Source of the DNA: Prorocentrum cordatum
Taxonomy: Eukaryota > Sar > Dinophyceae > Prorocentrales > Prorocentraceae
Length of the DNA: 42,358 bases
NCBI GenBank assembly: GCA_963575745.1
Contig: CAUYUJ010008093.1
Coordinates: 1 to 42,358 of the forward strand
Direction of reading: 5' to 3'
Positions 1-10,000 of this stretch are shown here, piece by piece; position 1 is the stretch's first letter; every line of letters starts with the position of its first letter. The notes under the pieces were generated by a model that worked only from the letters and a program-made list of their open reading frames with translations, did not search any database and was not told the origin of the DNA. The translations under genes and the position numbers were made by a program.

Positions 1-1699
1 CCTTTCGTGACCTCCAAAAAGCGTTCAGCATCCTGCCTGTACTCCGCCTGCCGCTCCTTCGACAGCCCCTCTTTCTCACCGCGCCACCGGTGCACGCGCC
101 GGAGCACGGCCACGTCCTGGAACGTATCGCGCACGAAACTCCCATTATGCACTAACCTGTCCGTGCTCCAGGCGTCGTCGGGGGTCCGCTCCGCCCCCCT
201 GGGCTTGTTCTTCGCAGACCCCCCATACGCGCCCATCCGGTACAGGGGGTCAGCGCCGATTGGCGGCGCCTGCTGCGGATCCCCGGCGAGCACGGCATCC
301 TTCCCGCCGAGATACACTGGCCTCGCACCCTGCGCCGCACGCTTCGCCGCAACACCAAGAGTATCCTGCACCTTTAACTCGATCTTGCCCAGCATCTGCC
401 GCCCGATCATGCTCATCTCATCCAACACAAACAACCTCGCCTGACGCAGTCGAGTCTGCGTCTTTTGAAACCGGTCCCCGTCCTTGCGTACCCAAGGGCC
501 GCAATATCCCACCGGCACACAGAACGCCCTGTGCAGGGTGGTCGCGCCATATTTCAACTGGAACGAGGCGCACCCGGTGGGAGCGGCGAGCAAGCAGCAA
601 TTCCGCTCCTCCTCATCAATCACTTCAGGCCCTCGCCGGATTTCGCGCACGCCGCGGCGATCTTGATCCAGCCTCGTCCTCGGGGCAAACTGCCGCACCC
701 GCTTTCGCCTCGCGGCTACGAAACTGCGCACGGTGCGCGATTTCCCCGTGCCGGCCACGCCCGTGACCATCAATCTCAACGGGTCGGCATCCGAATGGCG
801 GTCGTCCATGACGATGTCGTGGGCGAACTTCTGCCAGGGGTCGAGATCGGCGCGCTCGACGACCTCGGCCCCGTCGCCTACCTTGGCCTTTCCGTACCAC
901 TCATCCCGGAGCTTCTCCAGACGCCCTCTCTCGCTCGTCGACCCATTGCACGCCTCGTTCAACCAATTGAAGTCCTTGGGGTTCACCCGGACCCTGCCGC
1001 GCACCTCATCGCCCGCAACATCCCCGACGCGCACGTCCGCCGCCTGCACAGCAGTGCCTGCCGCGCTGACGCGCTCATCGGCTGGGCGGCGCTCCCACTC
1101 GGACGCCTCCCCCGCGGCCGCAGCAGACTCAGCGCCCTCCCCCGGCCGCGCCTCGCGTAAGACAGCATCCCGAGCCTCCTCGTTCGGGTCCTCGTCCCCG
1201 CGCAGCACGAGTCTGTCCACCAAGACCTCCACTTCCTCCCCCGACTCCGCCTTCTCGCTGTCTCTGTCATCGTCGCCGCGCCCAGAGCCATCATCGGACG
1301 CCTGCCCCCCGGCGCCGCCCGCCGCCTCCTCTGCCCCCGCGCCCCGCCCCGGCTGGCCCGCCTCATGCCGCCTCACCATTTCGCGTCGCGTCCGGCGCAG
1401 CAGCTCCCGGTTGCTAGCGACCCCGTCTTCCAGGATGGCGCCGAGCACTTCCTTGTAGAACGGGTTCGCGCGCTCGTACTGCTCCACGACCCTCGCCGGA
1501 ACCCACTGGCGGAGCATGGGGTCAGTGAGCATCTCCATCATCATATGCCCCCAATACTGATCGCTCTGCCCCCCCCAGGCCCTTCCCCCCGACTTGAGCC
1601 AGAGATCTTGCACGCCCAGGAACCGCTCGCTTCCAGCATCCTGGCCAGCACCGCCCGCCAAAGGCTGAACGAACTCCGTGCCCCAATGCAAGCCGCCGG
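1..1699 (-). CDS. Helitron RepHel protein, C-terminal PIF1-family helicase part (partial)
   Basis: This frame stays open from about 1697 to the left edge. It encodes superfamily 1B DNA helicase motifs that would unwind DNA during rolling-circle transposition. Walker A reads VTGVAGTGKS (738-770), Walker B reads FVLDEMSMIG (about 402-428), and motif III reads AGDPQQAPPIG (about 255-290). The stretch before Walker A (about 850-1380) is acidic and low in complexity. Motifs IV to VI must lie beyond position 1. The frame differs from that of the Rep-containing ORF upstream (1541-7012). Protein-like sequence passes from one frame to the other near 1697, for example LHWGTEFVQPLAG continues in this frame. 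It is therefore read as part of the same polyprotein, interrupted by a frameshift, small intron or sequence error. Family assignment is firm. Confidence 0.85.
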
Positions 1700-4600
1700 C
1701 ACCGGCCGGACGTCCCTCAGCATCTCCTGTTCGATCATGGCCTTGCGGTCCGCGGTCGCCATGTGCCGCCAGTGCGCAATGACGTTCGCCCGCGCGTACG
1801 CCTCGTGGCAGGCGTGCTGCACGTTCGCGCACTCCGCGCTATAGCCAGGGGTCACCTGCAGACACACCGCAGGGTTCCCGCGCCTCAGCTTCCCGCGGTA
1901 CACAGCGTACTTCCAATAGAATTCAAACAACGACACATCGCGCACCTCTTCCACCGAGATGGACTCGTCCCCCCTGGCACGCTGCCGACGCACAAACTCC
2001 AGGCGCTTGTCGAACTTGTCCACTTTGCTATCCCATTGCACAGGCTCGTCATCTGCCTTGTCCCGCAGCGCAGACGCAGGCTTCAGCGCGCGGGCCCCCG
2101 TCGTGTTGAGGGTCACGACGGGCAGCATGGACAAAACCATGGGCAGGCGCAACCCCAGCAGCGCCACCTCGTAACAGTGGTAGTCCCGCTCCCCGAGCAT
2201 CCGAGCAAAGAACTTCAGAATGGAGCGCCGAAGGAAATCAGTCCCTTCGCCCTCTGGGACGTAAGCGCAGACCTCGTTGACGGCGTCGTCGAGCACCTCC
2301 TTGATCTTCCGCGAGCCCTTGGGCGCCTTCGTCGCGTACTTCGTGACGTACTCCACGACCGCCCACAAGTTCAGAACGGGACGCCAGGCAATGTTCCCCA
2401 TGTTGGCCAACAGCACGTGCTCCTCGTAACTATTGCAGAGCCTGTCGTTCCTCGGAAACACCGCCTGCCAGTGGCCCTCCCGGCGGCCCTTCTCCATGCG
2501 GAACGGCCGGGGCCCGACGCGGCCCCACCTGTCGCGCGGGAAATCATATCGGCAGAACACGCACCCCTCCTTTCCGCGAGCACACGCGTGAACCCCGAGC
2601 CGCGGCGGCCCCATGCCATGCTTCGTGTGCCGCGCCACCCTGTGCACCAGCGCAGCCACCAGTCGCCGAACGGGTTGCACGTCCAACTTCCCCGACGCCT
2701 CGGACGCAAAGGCCTCGTCCAGAACCTTCCGCAAGTTCAAGCACTCCGGCGCAGAAGCGGGCACGCTACGCACCGCCCGGCCCTCCGACGACTCGCGCAC
2801 AGCCTCGCCCTCCATCTCCACGTCCACGTCGAAGGCGCCAACCTCGTCGTCCCACGTGTACCTGCACGCGCCCGCGTCGTCGTAGCACGGGGTCCACTCC
2901 GAGACCACGTGCCCGAAGAACTCATAGAACCGCTTCTCCAAAACGCTCTGCAGCGCGACGTCCTCATGCTCCGGCTTCAGCACGCCGAAGTCGAGACCAG
3001 CACCCCCTAGTCGCTGCCCGCGGGCCCCGTGGGGGACCCCAGCAGGTCTCGACCCCCGAGCAGCACCGCGGCCCTCAACGCAATCACCATCCTGAACGTC
3101 CTCCACGGGATCACCCCCCGCCTCGTCCTCCGGCGCTGGATCCTCTGGCCCGACGCGCTCGAAAGCAACGTCGGCCTCCGCCCCCTGGCCGCGGACGCCC
3201 TCCTCCCCTTGCACGAGCACCAGCCACCCTCGATCCACCAGGGCGTCGAGGAGCGCAGAAGCCCTGCCCACGAACTCATCCTCGTCGTCGCCTGCGCCAT
3301 CTTCACTACATGATCCCGAAGCCGCAGAGCCCTCACCCGCAGGAGCCCGCGGCGCACGCTGGCCAGGCCGGCCGGCAACGGCGCGCAGGACCTGCTCCAG
3401 GGCAGCGAGGGCAGCACCACGACGCCTCCGCTCCTGCAGGGGCCAGGCCAGCGGTCCTGCCTCAAGCGAGGGCAGGCACGCCGCCACGTCACTCGCCACG
3501 CTCGGCGGAAGCATGTCCCCCTCCCCGTCCACGTCCGCGCGAACCCGCGCAACCGCCGGCCCAGGCAGCCCCACGCTGAACCCGTGGTAATGCAGATTGC
3601 CACCCGCGCCACACTCGGCCCTGGCCATGGCCATGTACTTGAACTGCTCCGAGTGGGGCAGTACGGCGGGCATCACCATCCGCATGTTCAGCTCCACCCG
3701 CAAGGCCATCATGTAGGCCACCAGGTCCGGGTTGTCCCGCGCGAAACGGAAGCGCTCCTCTCGCCCGTCACCAACCCAATCCCCCAGAGCACGGTCTCCC
3801 GCCGCCCGCGCCCCTGGACCTCCCCCCATGCGCTGAATGTCATACGCGGCGTTGTAAAACGGATTCTGCGTCCACCAAATGGACGGGTGACGGCCGAGCC
3901 CGACGACATCCGGCACAAGCGCACGCCCGCGCTGAGTCCGCCCCTTCCCCGCCGGCAGGTCCAGCTCGCGGAGGAACCGCCTGCCGACCGGCTCGGCGCC
4001 GTCCGCCTGAGTGCCCTCGACCCAGGGCGGGTGCCAGGACAGGTGCTTCACGGTGCTCTGCAACTTCTTCGACTCATACGACCAGTGCATGGTGGTCGAG
4101 GGCACATCGCGGCCCACGTTCGCGAGCTGGCCCACCAGGATCCGCACGCGGTCCTCGCTCTCCAGGATTTGCCTGAGCCCGCCCTTCGTCATCACACTTG
4201 GGCCCTGGACGCCGAGGCCCGCGCGCCTGTACATGGTCCGATACACCCCAAAACCCTTGCCCCGCGCCTCGTTCAGGAGCAGCACGTTCACCATGGCCCA
4301 CATCACGCGCTGGCCACGCGGGCCGCCGACGAACTGCCCGGTGCGGTAGCGCATCAGGTGCTGCACCCAGTCCTGCACGGACACCCGCCGGGGACGGTCG
4401 TCGAAGAGGTCGCCGATGCCCATGGGAAACTCCAACGGGAACGCCCTCGCGAAACGCCCGATGGCGCGCGCCGGGACCGGGTCCTCGCTCTGTCCGGGCC
4501 AGCCGTAAATCAAGCGCTCACCCGTCCGCGCGACTGCCTCGTCCTCGTCAAACTCCGGCAAGTTCTCCTCGACGCACCCCGTGTCCCTATCGCGCGCAGC

Positions 4601-7012
4601 TGCCACGAACGTTCCCGCCATGGCCAGCTCGAGCATCACCTCGTCCAAAACCGACTCGCGAGAGACGCCGCCCTCCGCACCGGCAAACCGGCCCTGCACA
4701 CGGGGTCGCATCCAATCGACGAGGAACTCGACGCGCACGCAGTCCACGGCCACGCGGTCCCTCTGCACGGACTTCACGGCGTTCTCCTCCCGCGCCGCAG
4801 CCAGCAGGCGGCCGAACAGGTCCTCCGTCGTCTCGTCGTCACCAAACTTCAACCCCTCCAACTGGCCCTCCGCCTCCGGCTGCAACCCCGTCCACCATCG
4901 CTGCACTGCCCCACCATACTCAAACTGCGCCTTGTCGAGCCACGCACTGAACACGTCGTGATCAACGGCCATGGCTTCATCTTCCACGCCGACGTCGAAC
5001 TCCCCGTCAGCCGCCGCATCGGCATCACCCTCGGCCGCGGCCTCCGCGCCGCCCTCGTCGCCTCCCCGCGCATCGTCGCCCTCGCGGCCAGCAGGCTCGC
5101 GCCCGGCGTCGTCGCGGGGCCCGACGAAGTGCACGTCGAAGCCCGCGGCAATGAACTGGCGCGGCGTGACGACGTCGACGCCACAGGGGACGCAATCCCG
5201 AGCAATGGCCTCCGCTTCCGTCACGGGCCCAAGCTCCTCCGGCTCCCCGGCCTCGCCCCCCGACGGCAGGACGCCGTCTTCGCTCTCTCTCGGCGCGTAG
5301 GACGCGAGGATCTCGTCGTCCGGGAGCACGTCAAACAGGCGCGGGTCGTAGTACTTGTGCATGGGCTCGTCCGCAGTACCCCCCAGGCGCCAGGGCCCAT
5401 ACGTGCCCGCAAACGCACACAACGCCCGGAGCACGTGCCCACAGTAGCGCCAGCGCACGTGCAGGCCCTCCACGACCTCCTTCCCGAACCCTACATTCCG
5501 CCGCAACATCAAGCTGAAGGGCACTTTCCGAGGGTGCCAGGGCAGCACCACCCGCGGCTCCACGTGCTCCTGCAGCTCCCTCCCCCTGCCTCCATGATCG
5601 TACTCGATGATCACGTCCCCGCTGAGCAGCACCTCCACGACGCGCCCTGGAAAGACCAGGCGCCCGTGCAGGTCCACGCCGAAGCGCTGCCGCTCCTCGT
5701 CCGTGCAGCCCGCGGCCATGCGCTCGGGGCGGCGCGGGTCGTCGGGGCGCTCGCCGGGCCCACGCGCCGAGTTCACGCGGTCCCCGACACGGAACCCCTT
5801 CATGAGGTCGTGGCGCCGCGAGAACCCTGCCACGTCCTGCGGGAACGAGATGATGTTCTTGCGGAACTTGCGCAGCCCCGTGCGGGACACCGTGGCCAGG
5901 TGCACCTGCATGTGGTCCAGGGCGATGAGCAGGCTCTCCGTGAGCGTAGCCTGGTCGAAAAGCTCGCGCAGGTCATCGGACGGGAAGCGGAAGCACGGGT
6001 CCATGTGGTTCTGCGCGGTGCGGAGCCCCACCACCTGATACAGGTCGTCCTCCGTGGCCGCGGCCGCGGCCTGCTTGTCCAGGTCCTGCCTGCACCGCAT
6101 ACACACGCCCCTGCACTCCAGAGCGAAGCCGTCCGGCGGGTCGCGCGGCGGCACCTCGTCCCACTCGGCCACCTCCGTGCTGCACGCGGCCAGCCCGTCC
6201 CCGCCGCGCCGCAGCAGCAGCATCTCCTCCGCGAGCTGCTCCGGCGGCTCGAAGGCCGGGTGGAACGCCGGGAACCGCTCCTGGCACTCGTGGCACGTGA
6301 ACTTCACCATCCGCGTCAGGATCGCCTGCGCCGCCTGCACCGCCCGCACGGACGCGTCGCGCAGCTGCACGTCGTACTTCGCCACGCGCAGCGGCACCGT
6401 CTTCAGCGCCAGCAGCATGCACTTCTGGTGCACATCTCCCGCGGCCAGGCGCCGACGGTGGTCAAGCAGAACCTCCCGCCATCCGTGGCCCGCGCGATTG
6501 CGAACGCGCCCTTGCGCTTGAAACGCCCACTCCTGCGCCTCGGGCATGGCCCCGAACACGAACACCTCCCGAGCGGCATGCCCCTCCTTCGCGGGGACCC
6601 CCCCTGGAGCCCATCTCGTCCGAATCTCCACCCGCAGAGCATCGCCGTAGCGGCCGCGTTTCTTCGCTCGACGCCCTCGCCCTCGACCCCCGCGACCCGC
6701 CCCCTGGCGCCCTGGGCGGAGGCCTGCCGCAGCGCGTCGAGGCCCTCCATCGCAGTGCGCTCGCCCGCACCGCCCTCGGTCAGCAGCCCCGCCACGCCCG
6801 CGTCCCCCTGGAGCTGACCCACCCAGACGCGGCCCGGGTTCTCGCCCTCCTCCGCCCTGCGCTCGCGGGGGCCCTGGCCCCGCCACCACGCACCCGCCAT
6901 GTCCGCGGGCTCCCGCCACCCTGCAGGGCGCTCCACGGGCAAGACGACCACGTCGTCGTCCGGGACCACGTTCGCCGCGAAGCCCACCGCAACGCGAGAC
7001 TCGCGCTGCCAC
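1541..7012 (-). CDS. Helitron RepHel protein, central part: DUF6570-like region and HUH/Y2 Rep nuclease
   Basis: This ORF encodes the rolling-circle endonuclease that nicks and joins the transposon ends. The metal-binding HUH motif reads HYHG, with the His-Tyr-His codons at 3584-3592. The catalytic tyrosine pair reads YVTKYATK, with the two Tyr codons at 2348-2350 and 2336-2338. Upstream lie a Helitron-like N-terminal domain (about 3800-4450, including FPMGIGDLF and a conserved HLMRYRTGQF stretch), a DUF6570-like segment (about 5840-5980, LTESLLIALDHMQVHLATVS), and two Cys pairs (CHEC, CMRC) that could form a zinc ribbon. The first ~115 codons and the last ~50 are probably out of frame. Homologous-looking protein enters from another frame near 6660 and leaves near 1697. 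The order fits Helitron transposases, but the whole protein is far longer than the usual 1,400-3,000 aa. Confidence 0.85.
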   Translation of the reverse strand: MAARVSRCGGLRGERGPGRRRGRLARGAPCRVAGARGHGGCVVAGPGPPRAQGGGGREPGPRLGGSAPGGRGRGGAADRGRCGRAHCDGGPRRAAAGLRPGRQGAGRGGRGRGRRAKKRGRYGDALRVEIRTRWAPGGVPAKEGHAAREVFVFGAMPEAQEWAFQAQGRVRNRAGHGWREVLLDHRRRLAAGDVHQKCMLLALKTVPLRVAKYDVQLRDASVRAVQAAQAILTRMVKFTCHECQERFPAFHPAFEPPEQLAEEMLLLRRGGDGLAACSTEVAEWDEVPPRDPPDGFALECRGVCMRCRQDLDKQAAAAATEDDLYQVVGLRTAQNHMDPCFRFPSDDLRELFDQATLTESLLIALDHMQVHLATVSRTGLRKFRKNIISFPQDVAGFSRRHDLMKGFRVGDRVNSARGPGERPDDPRRPERMAAGCTDEERQRFGVDLHGRLVFPGRVVEVLLSGDVIIEYDHGGRGRELQEHVEPRVVLPWHPRKVPFSLMLRRNVGFGKEVVEGLHVRWRYCGHVLRALCAFAGTYGPWRLGGTADEPMHKYYDPRLFDVLPDDEILASYAPRESEDGVLPSGGEAGEPEELGPVTEAEAIARDCVPCGVDVVTPRQFIAAGFDVHFVGPRDDAGREPAGREGDDARGGDEGGAEAAAEGDADAAADGEFDVGVEDEAMAVDHDVFSAWLDKAQFEYGGAVQRWWTGLQPEAEGQLEGLKFGDDETTEDLFGRLLAAAREENAVKSVQRDRVAVDCVRVEFLVDWMRPRVQGRFAGAEGGVSRESVLDEVMLELAMAGTFVAAARDRDTGCVEENLPEFDEDEAVARTGERLIYGWPGQSEDPVPARAIGRFARAFPLEFPMGIGDLFDDRPRRVSVQDWVQHLMRYRTGQFVGGPRGQRVMWAMVNVLLLNEARGKGFGVYRTMYRRAGLGVQGPSVMTKGGLRQILESEDRVRILVGQLANVGRDVPSTTMHWSYESKKLQSTVKHLSWHPPWVEGTQADGAEPVGRRFLRELDLPAGKGRTQRGRALVPDVVGLGRHPSIWWTQNPFYNAAYDIQRMGGGPGARAAGDRALGDWVGDGREERFRFARDNPDLVAYMMALRVELNMRMVMPAVLPHSEQFKYMAMARAECGAGGNLHYHGFSVGLPGPAVARVRADVDGEGDMLPPSVASDVAACLPSLEAGPLAWPLQERRRRGAALAALEQVLRAVAGRPGQRAPRAPAGEGSAASGSCSEDGAGDDEDEFVGRASALLDALVDRGWLVLVQGEEGVRGQGAEADVAFERVGPEDPAPEDEAGGDPVEDVQDGDCVEGRGAARGSRPAGVPHGARGQRLGGAGLDFGVLKPEHEDVALQSVLEKRFYEFFGHVVSEWTPCYDDAGACRYTWDDEVGAFDVDVEMEGEAVRESSEGRAVRSVPASAPECLNLRKVLDEAFASEASGKLDVQPVRRLVAALVHRVARHTKHGMGPPRLGVHACARGKEGCVFCRYDFPRDRWGRVGPRPFRMEKGRREGHWQAVFPRNDRLCNSYEEHVLLANMGNIAWRPVLNLWAVVEYVTKYATKAPKGSRKIKEVLDDAVNEVCAYVPEGEGTDFLRRSILKFFARMLGERDYHCYEVALLGLRLPMVLSMLPVVTLNTTGARALKPASALRDKADDEPVQWDSKVDKFDKRLEFVRRQRARGDESISVEEVRDVSLFEFYWKYAVYRGKLRRGNPAVCLQVTPGYSAECANVQHACHEAYARANVIAHWRHMATADRKAMIEQEMLRDVRPVPAACIGARSSFSLWRAVLARMLEASGSWACKISGSSRGEGPGGGRAISIGGI
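1690..1705 (-). other. Apparent frameshift between Rep and helicase parts of the Helitron protein
   Basis: The Rep frame reads MLRDVRPVPA and then loses similarity. The adjacent frame supplies GLHWGTEFVQPLAG and stays open to the helicase motifs. The crossing point is about 1694-1700, in a run of GC-rich codons. Confidence 0.65.
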
Positions 7013-10000
7013 AGAGCCTGGAAGTCGTCCGCGTCTCCCCCACCCGGCTCATCGCAGCACCGCACCGCGCGCCACTGCGTCGCGCCACCCTCGCCCACGA
7101 CTGGCGTCTGCAGCATGCTACACTCGAAGCGCACCCGAGGCCACTGGGAGCGCCAACGGAAGTCTTCCTCCACGGAAACCTCCTCCCACCCCGTGCGCGC
7201 CTCGCTGGGGTCGCGACCCTGCGCGCGACCCTCTAGCTGCAGCAGCGCGCGCCCGAAGCGGCCCGGTTGCCCTGGCTCCATGAGCGCACCCCACAGCGCG
7301 TCCCCGTCGGACCCCTGGAAGCGCACGGCAGCCCGATCGCACCCTCGCCGCGACACCAAGTACTCGCGCACGGCATCGACCAGCTGCCGCAGCCGCTTCT
7401 CCTTCAAGTGCGGCACGGACGCCACTGCCCACGCGCGCGCAGGCGCACCCCCGCTTCGAGGCAAGGCAGCGCGGCGCGGCGCGCGCCCCTCCGCGCCCTC
7501 CGCCGCTCGCGACGCCGCCAAGTCTGCCTCCGCCGGCGGCCCGGCACCATCGAGGCGCACGAGCTCCGCGTCGAGCGCCGCGCGCACCTCGCCCGGCAGC
7601 GCCACGTCGTCCTCCGAGGCGACCTCGCGGTCCGACGCGGACCGCTCGTCCTCATGCTCCGACGCCGAGAGCTCCGCCATCTCGGCGAACAGCTCGCCGC
7701 CGCGTGCCTTTCCCGCGGCCCCGCGCCCCGCGCCGCCCGCCTCGGCCCGTTCTTCGGCGGACGTCTTGCGCCCGAGCCTCCTGCGCTTCGCTGGCCTCGC
7801 CGCCTCCGCCGCATCCTCGCCAGCACGCCCGCAATCGTCAGCCCCGCTCGCAGCACTGGCACCGGCCGCCTCTGCCTCAGACATCTTGCGCCCCAACCGC
7901 CGCCTCCCCGCGCCGCGCCCCGCGCCGCCCCCGGCAGCCTCCGCCTCGGACGTCTTACGGCCCAGCCGCCGCTTCCCACGGCCCCCGCGCGGCCCCCCGT
8001 TGGCCTCCACCTCCGACGTCTTGCGCCCCAACCGCCGCTTCCCGCGCCCCCCGCGCGCCCCCCCCGCACCGCCGCCCTCGCACACCGCGCCGCCCGCCGC
8101 GTCGTCGCCCTCGCCGCCGCGCGCAGCGCCTTGATCCTCCGACGCAAGACTCGCCTCAGCGCCCTCCGCCCGGTCGCGCTCCTCCTGCGACGTCTTGCGC
8201 CCCAGGCGCCGCTTCCGACCACGCCGGCGCACGCCCCCAGCGACGCCGTCCTCCTGCGGCCCTTCCCCCGCGGCGTCGCCGCCCTCTCCCCCGAGCGCAG
8301 CGCCCTGGTCCCCCGACGCAGCAGCCGCCGCCCCCGCGCACCGCGCCGCCGCGCCCCTCAACCACTCCTCCCAGTCCAGGTCGGTGTCGCGAACCTTATA
8401 GTACTCATCCCCACGCGCACGCGCAGCGCAGGCAGGCAAGAGCAGGCGCCAGCAATGGCACCGATCGCACTGCGCCCAGTTCCGCATGCAAAACAGGTGC
8501 GACGCCCCGTCGTCGGCGCCCGCGCACACCCCGGCCCCGCCGCCGCCGTCGGCCCCCTGATCCTCGCCGGGCACTTGCCCCGCACTCTCGTTCGCGTGCA
8601 GCCTGTTCCCCTTGGACCGCGGATCGACGTGCGGATAGCACTGCGGCCCTGCAAACTGCTTGAGGTACTGCTGCTTCATCGGGTACCTTCGAATCTCGTC
8701 GCTGGTCAAGCGCAGCGCCTCCATGCAGTCCTTCTCGCTGCAGTCCACCTCGCTGGTCTGCAACTGCGCCAAGTACTTGTTGAAGACTGGCCTGCTGTAC
8801 CACATGAACACCGTACCCCCCTCCCGCCCATTGTACGACTCCCTCTCGGACCCGAACCGAGTTTCGCCCTCTCCGCAGCGATCTTGCGCGGTCCGCACCC
8901 CTGCGCCCTGCTCATACACGAAGCCCGATCGCTTATAGTTTTTGGTAATTCTGAAATTATCATGCACCTGCTTCAGGCACTGCTCATACTCACTGTTCGA
9001 CAGCACGAACCGCCCGTGCTCGTCCACCTCACACAGCGACTTCAACTCAGGCTTCATCTTCGCCGCCGCTTCCCACATCGCGTGCCGCGCGTACCACTGC
9101 TTCGACGGCTTGTTCGCCTTCAAAGCAAACTCCTTGAACTTGTCCAACGCGAGCGCAGGAATCGGACCCCTGACGCGCCCGTGCGGACACCCATGCCTGG
9201 CACACTTCCCGCACACGTCGCTCCCTTTCTGCGGCCGAAACCGACACTGCTCCCGCCCCCAGCCGCCTCCCCACGTCATCCCTTTGCAGCGGTCCTCGTC
9301 CACGTAATCCGGCTGGAACTGCCTGGACTCCGCCTCCGTCGCGAGCGACCCATCCGCAGCCCCGCGCGACCGACGCGCTCTCCTGCCCTTTCGCGAGACC
9401 CCAACGAACTCCGCCCCGCTCGCACCTCCTCCATCATCGTCGCTACTGAAATCCGTCATGCCACGGATACGCGGCAACGCACTGCCCGAAGCCCGCCCTC
9501 CACCACGTCCCCCAACGCGCCCCCGCCCCCCACGCGGGCCGCGGCCGCCGCGGCCGCTCTGACCTCCGCCTGCAGCAGGCCCCGCGACAATACCCGCGTC
9601 GTCGTCGTCGCTGCTGAAATCGGTCATACCTCGAATGCGCGGCATCTGCGCGCGCGCGGCTGGCGCGGCACCACCCCCGCGCCCGGGCGCGCCCTCCATC
9701 CCACCGCGATTGCCCTCGGCCTCCGCTGAACCCTCGTCGTCGTCACTGAAATCAGTCATCCCCGGAATCCTAGGGAGCGCCGCGGCCCTGCCAACGCTAT
9801 CGCTCCCACGGCTCTCGGACGCACGTCGCGTCGCCCCCCCTTCCGCCGGGTCGGCCCCGCGCGGACCCTCGACACCTGCAGCAACACCCGCCGCCTCCTC
9901 GCCGCGCCGCGTCCTCGCAACAACGCCGGCCATGACGTTCGGGTTCTGCGCGCCGCGCAGATGCGCACCTCGCTGAGTCTTCGCGGCCGCTTTCTTCTTC

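Noticed and set aside
3584-6817. Long plus-strand open frame (about 1,077 codons) opposite the Rep gene
   Set aside because: It is antisense to a well-supported transposase with strong GC bias at third positions, which removes stops on the other strand. Its product is His/Arg/Leu-rich with no domain.
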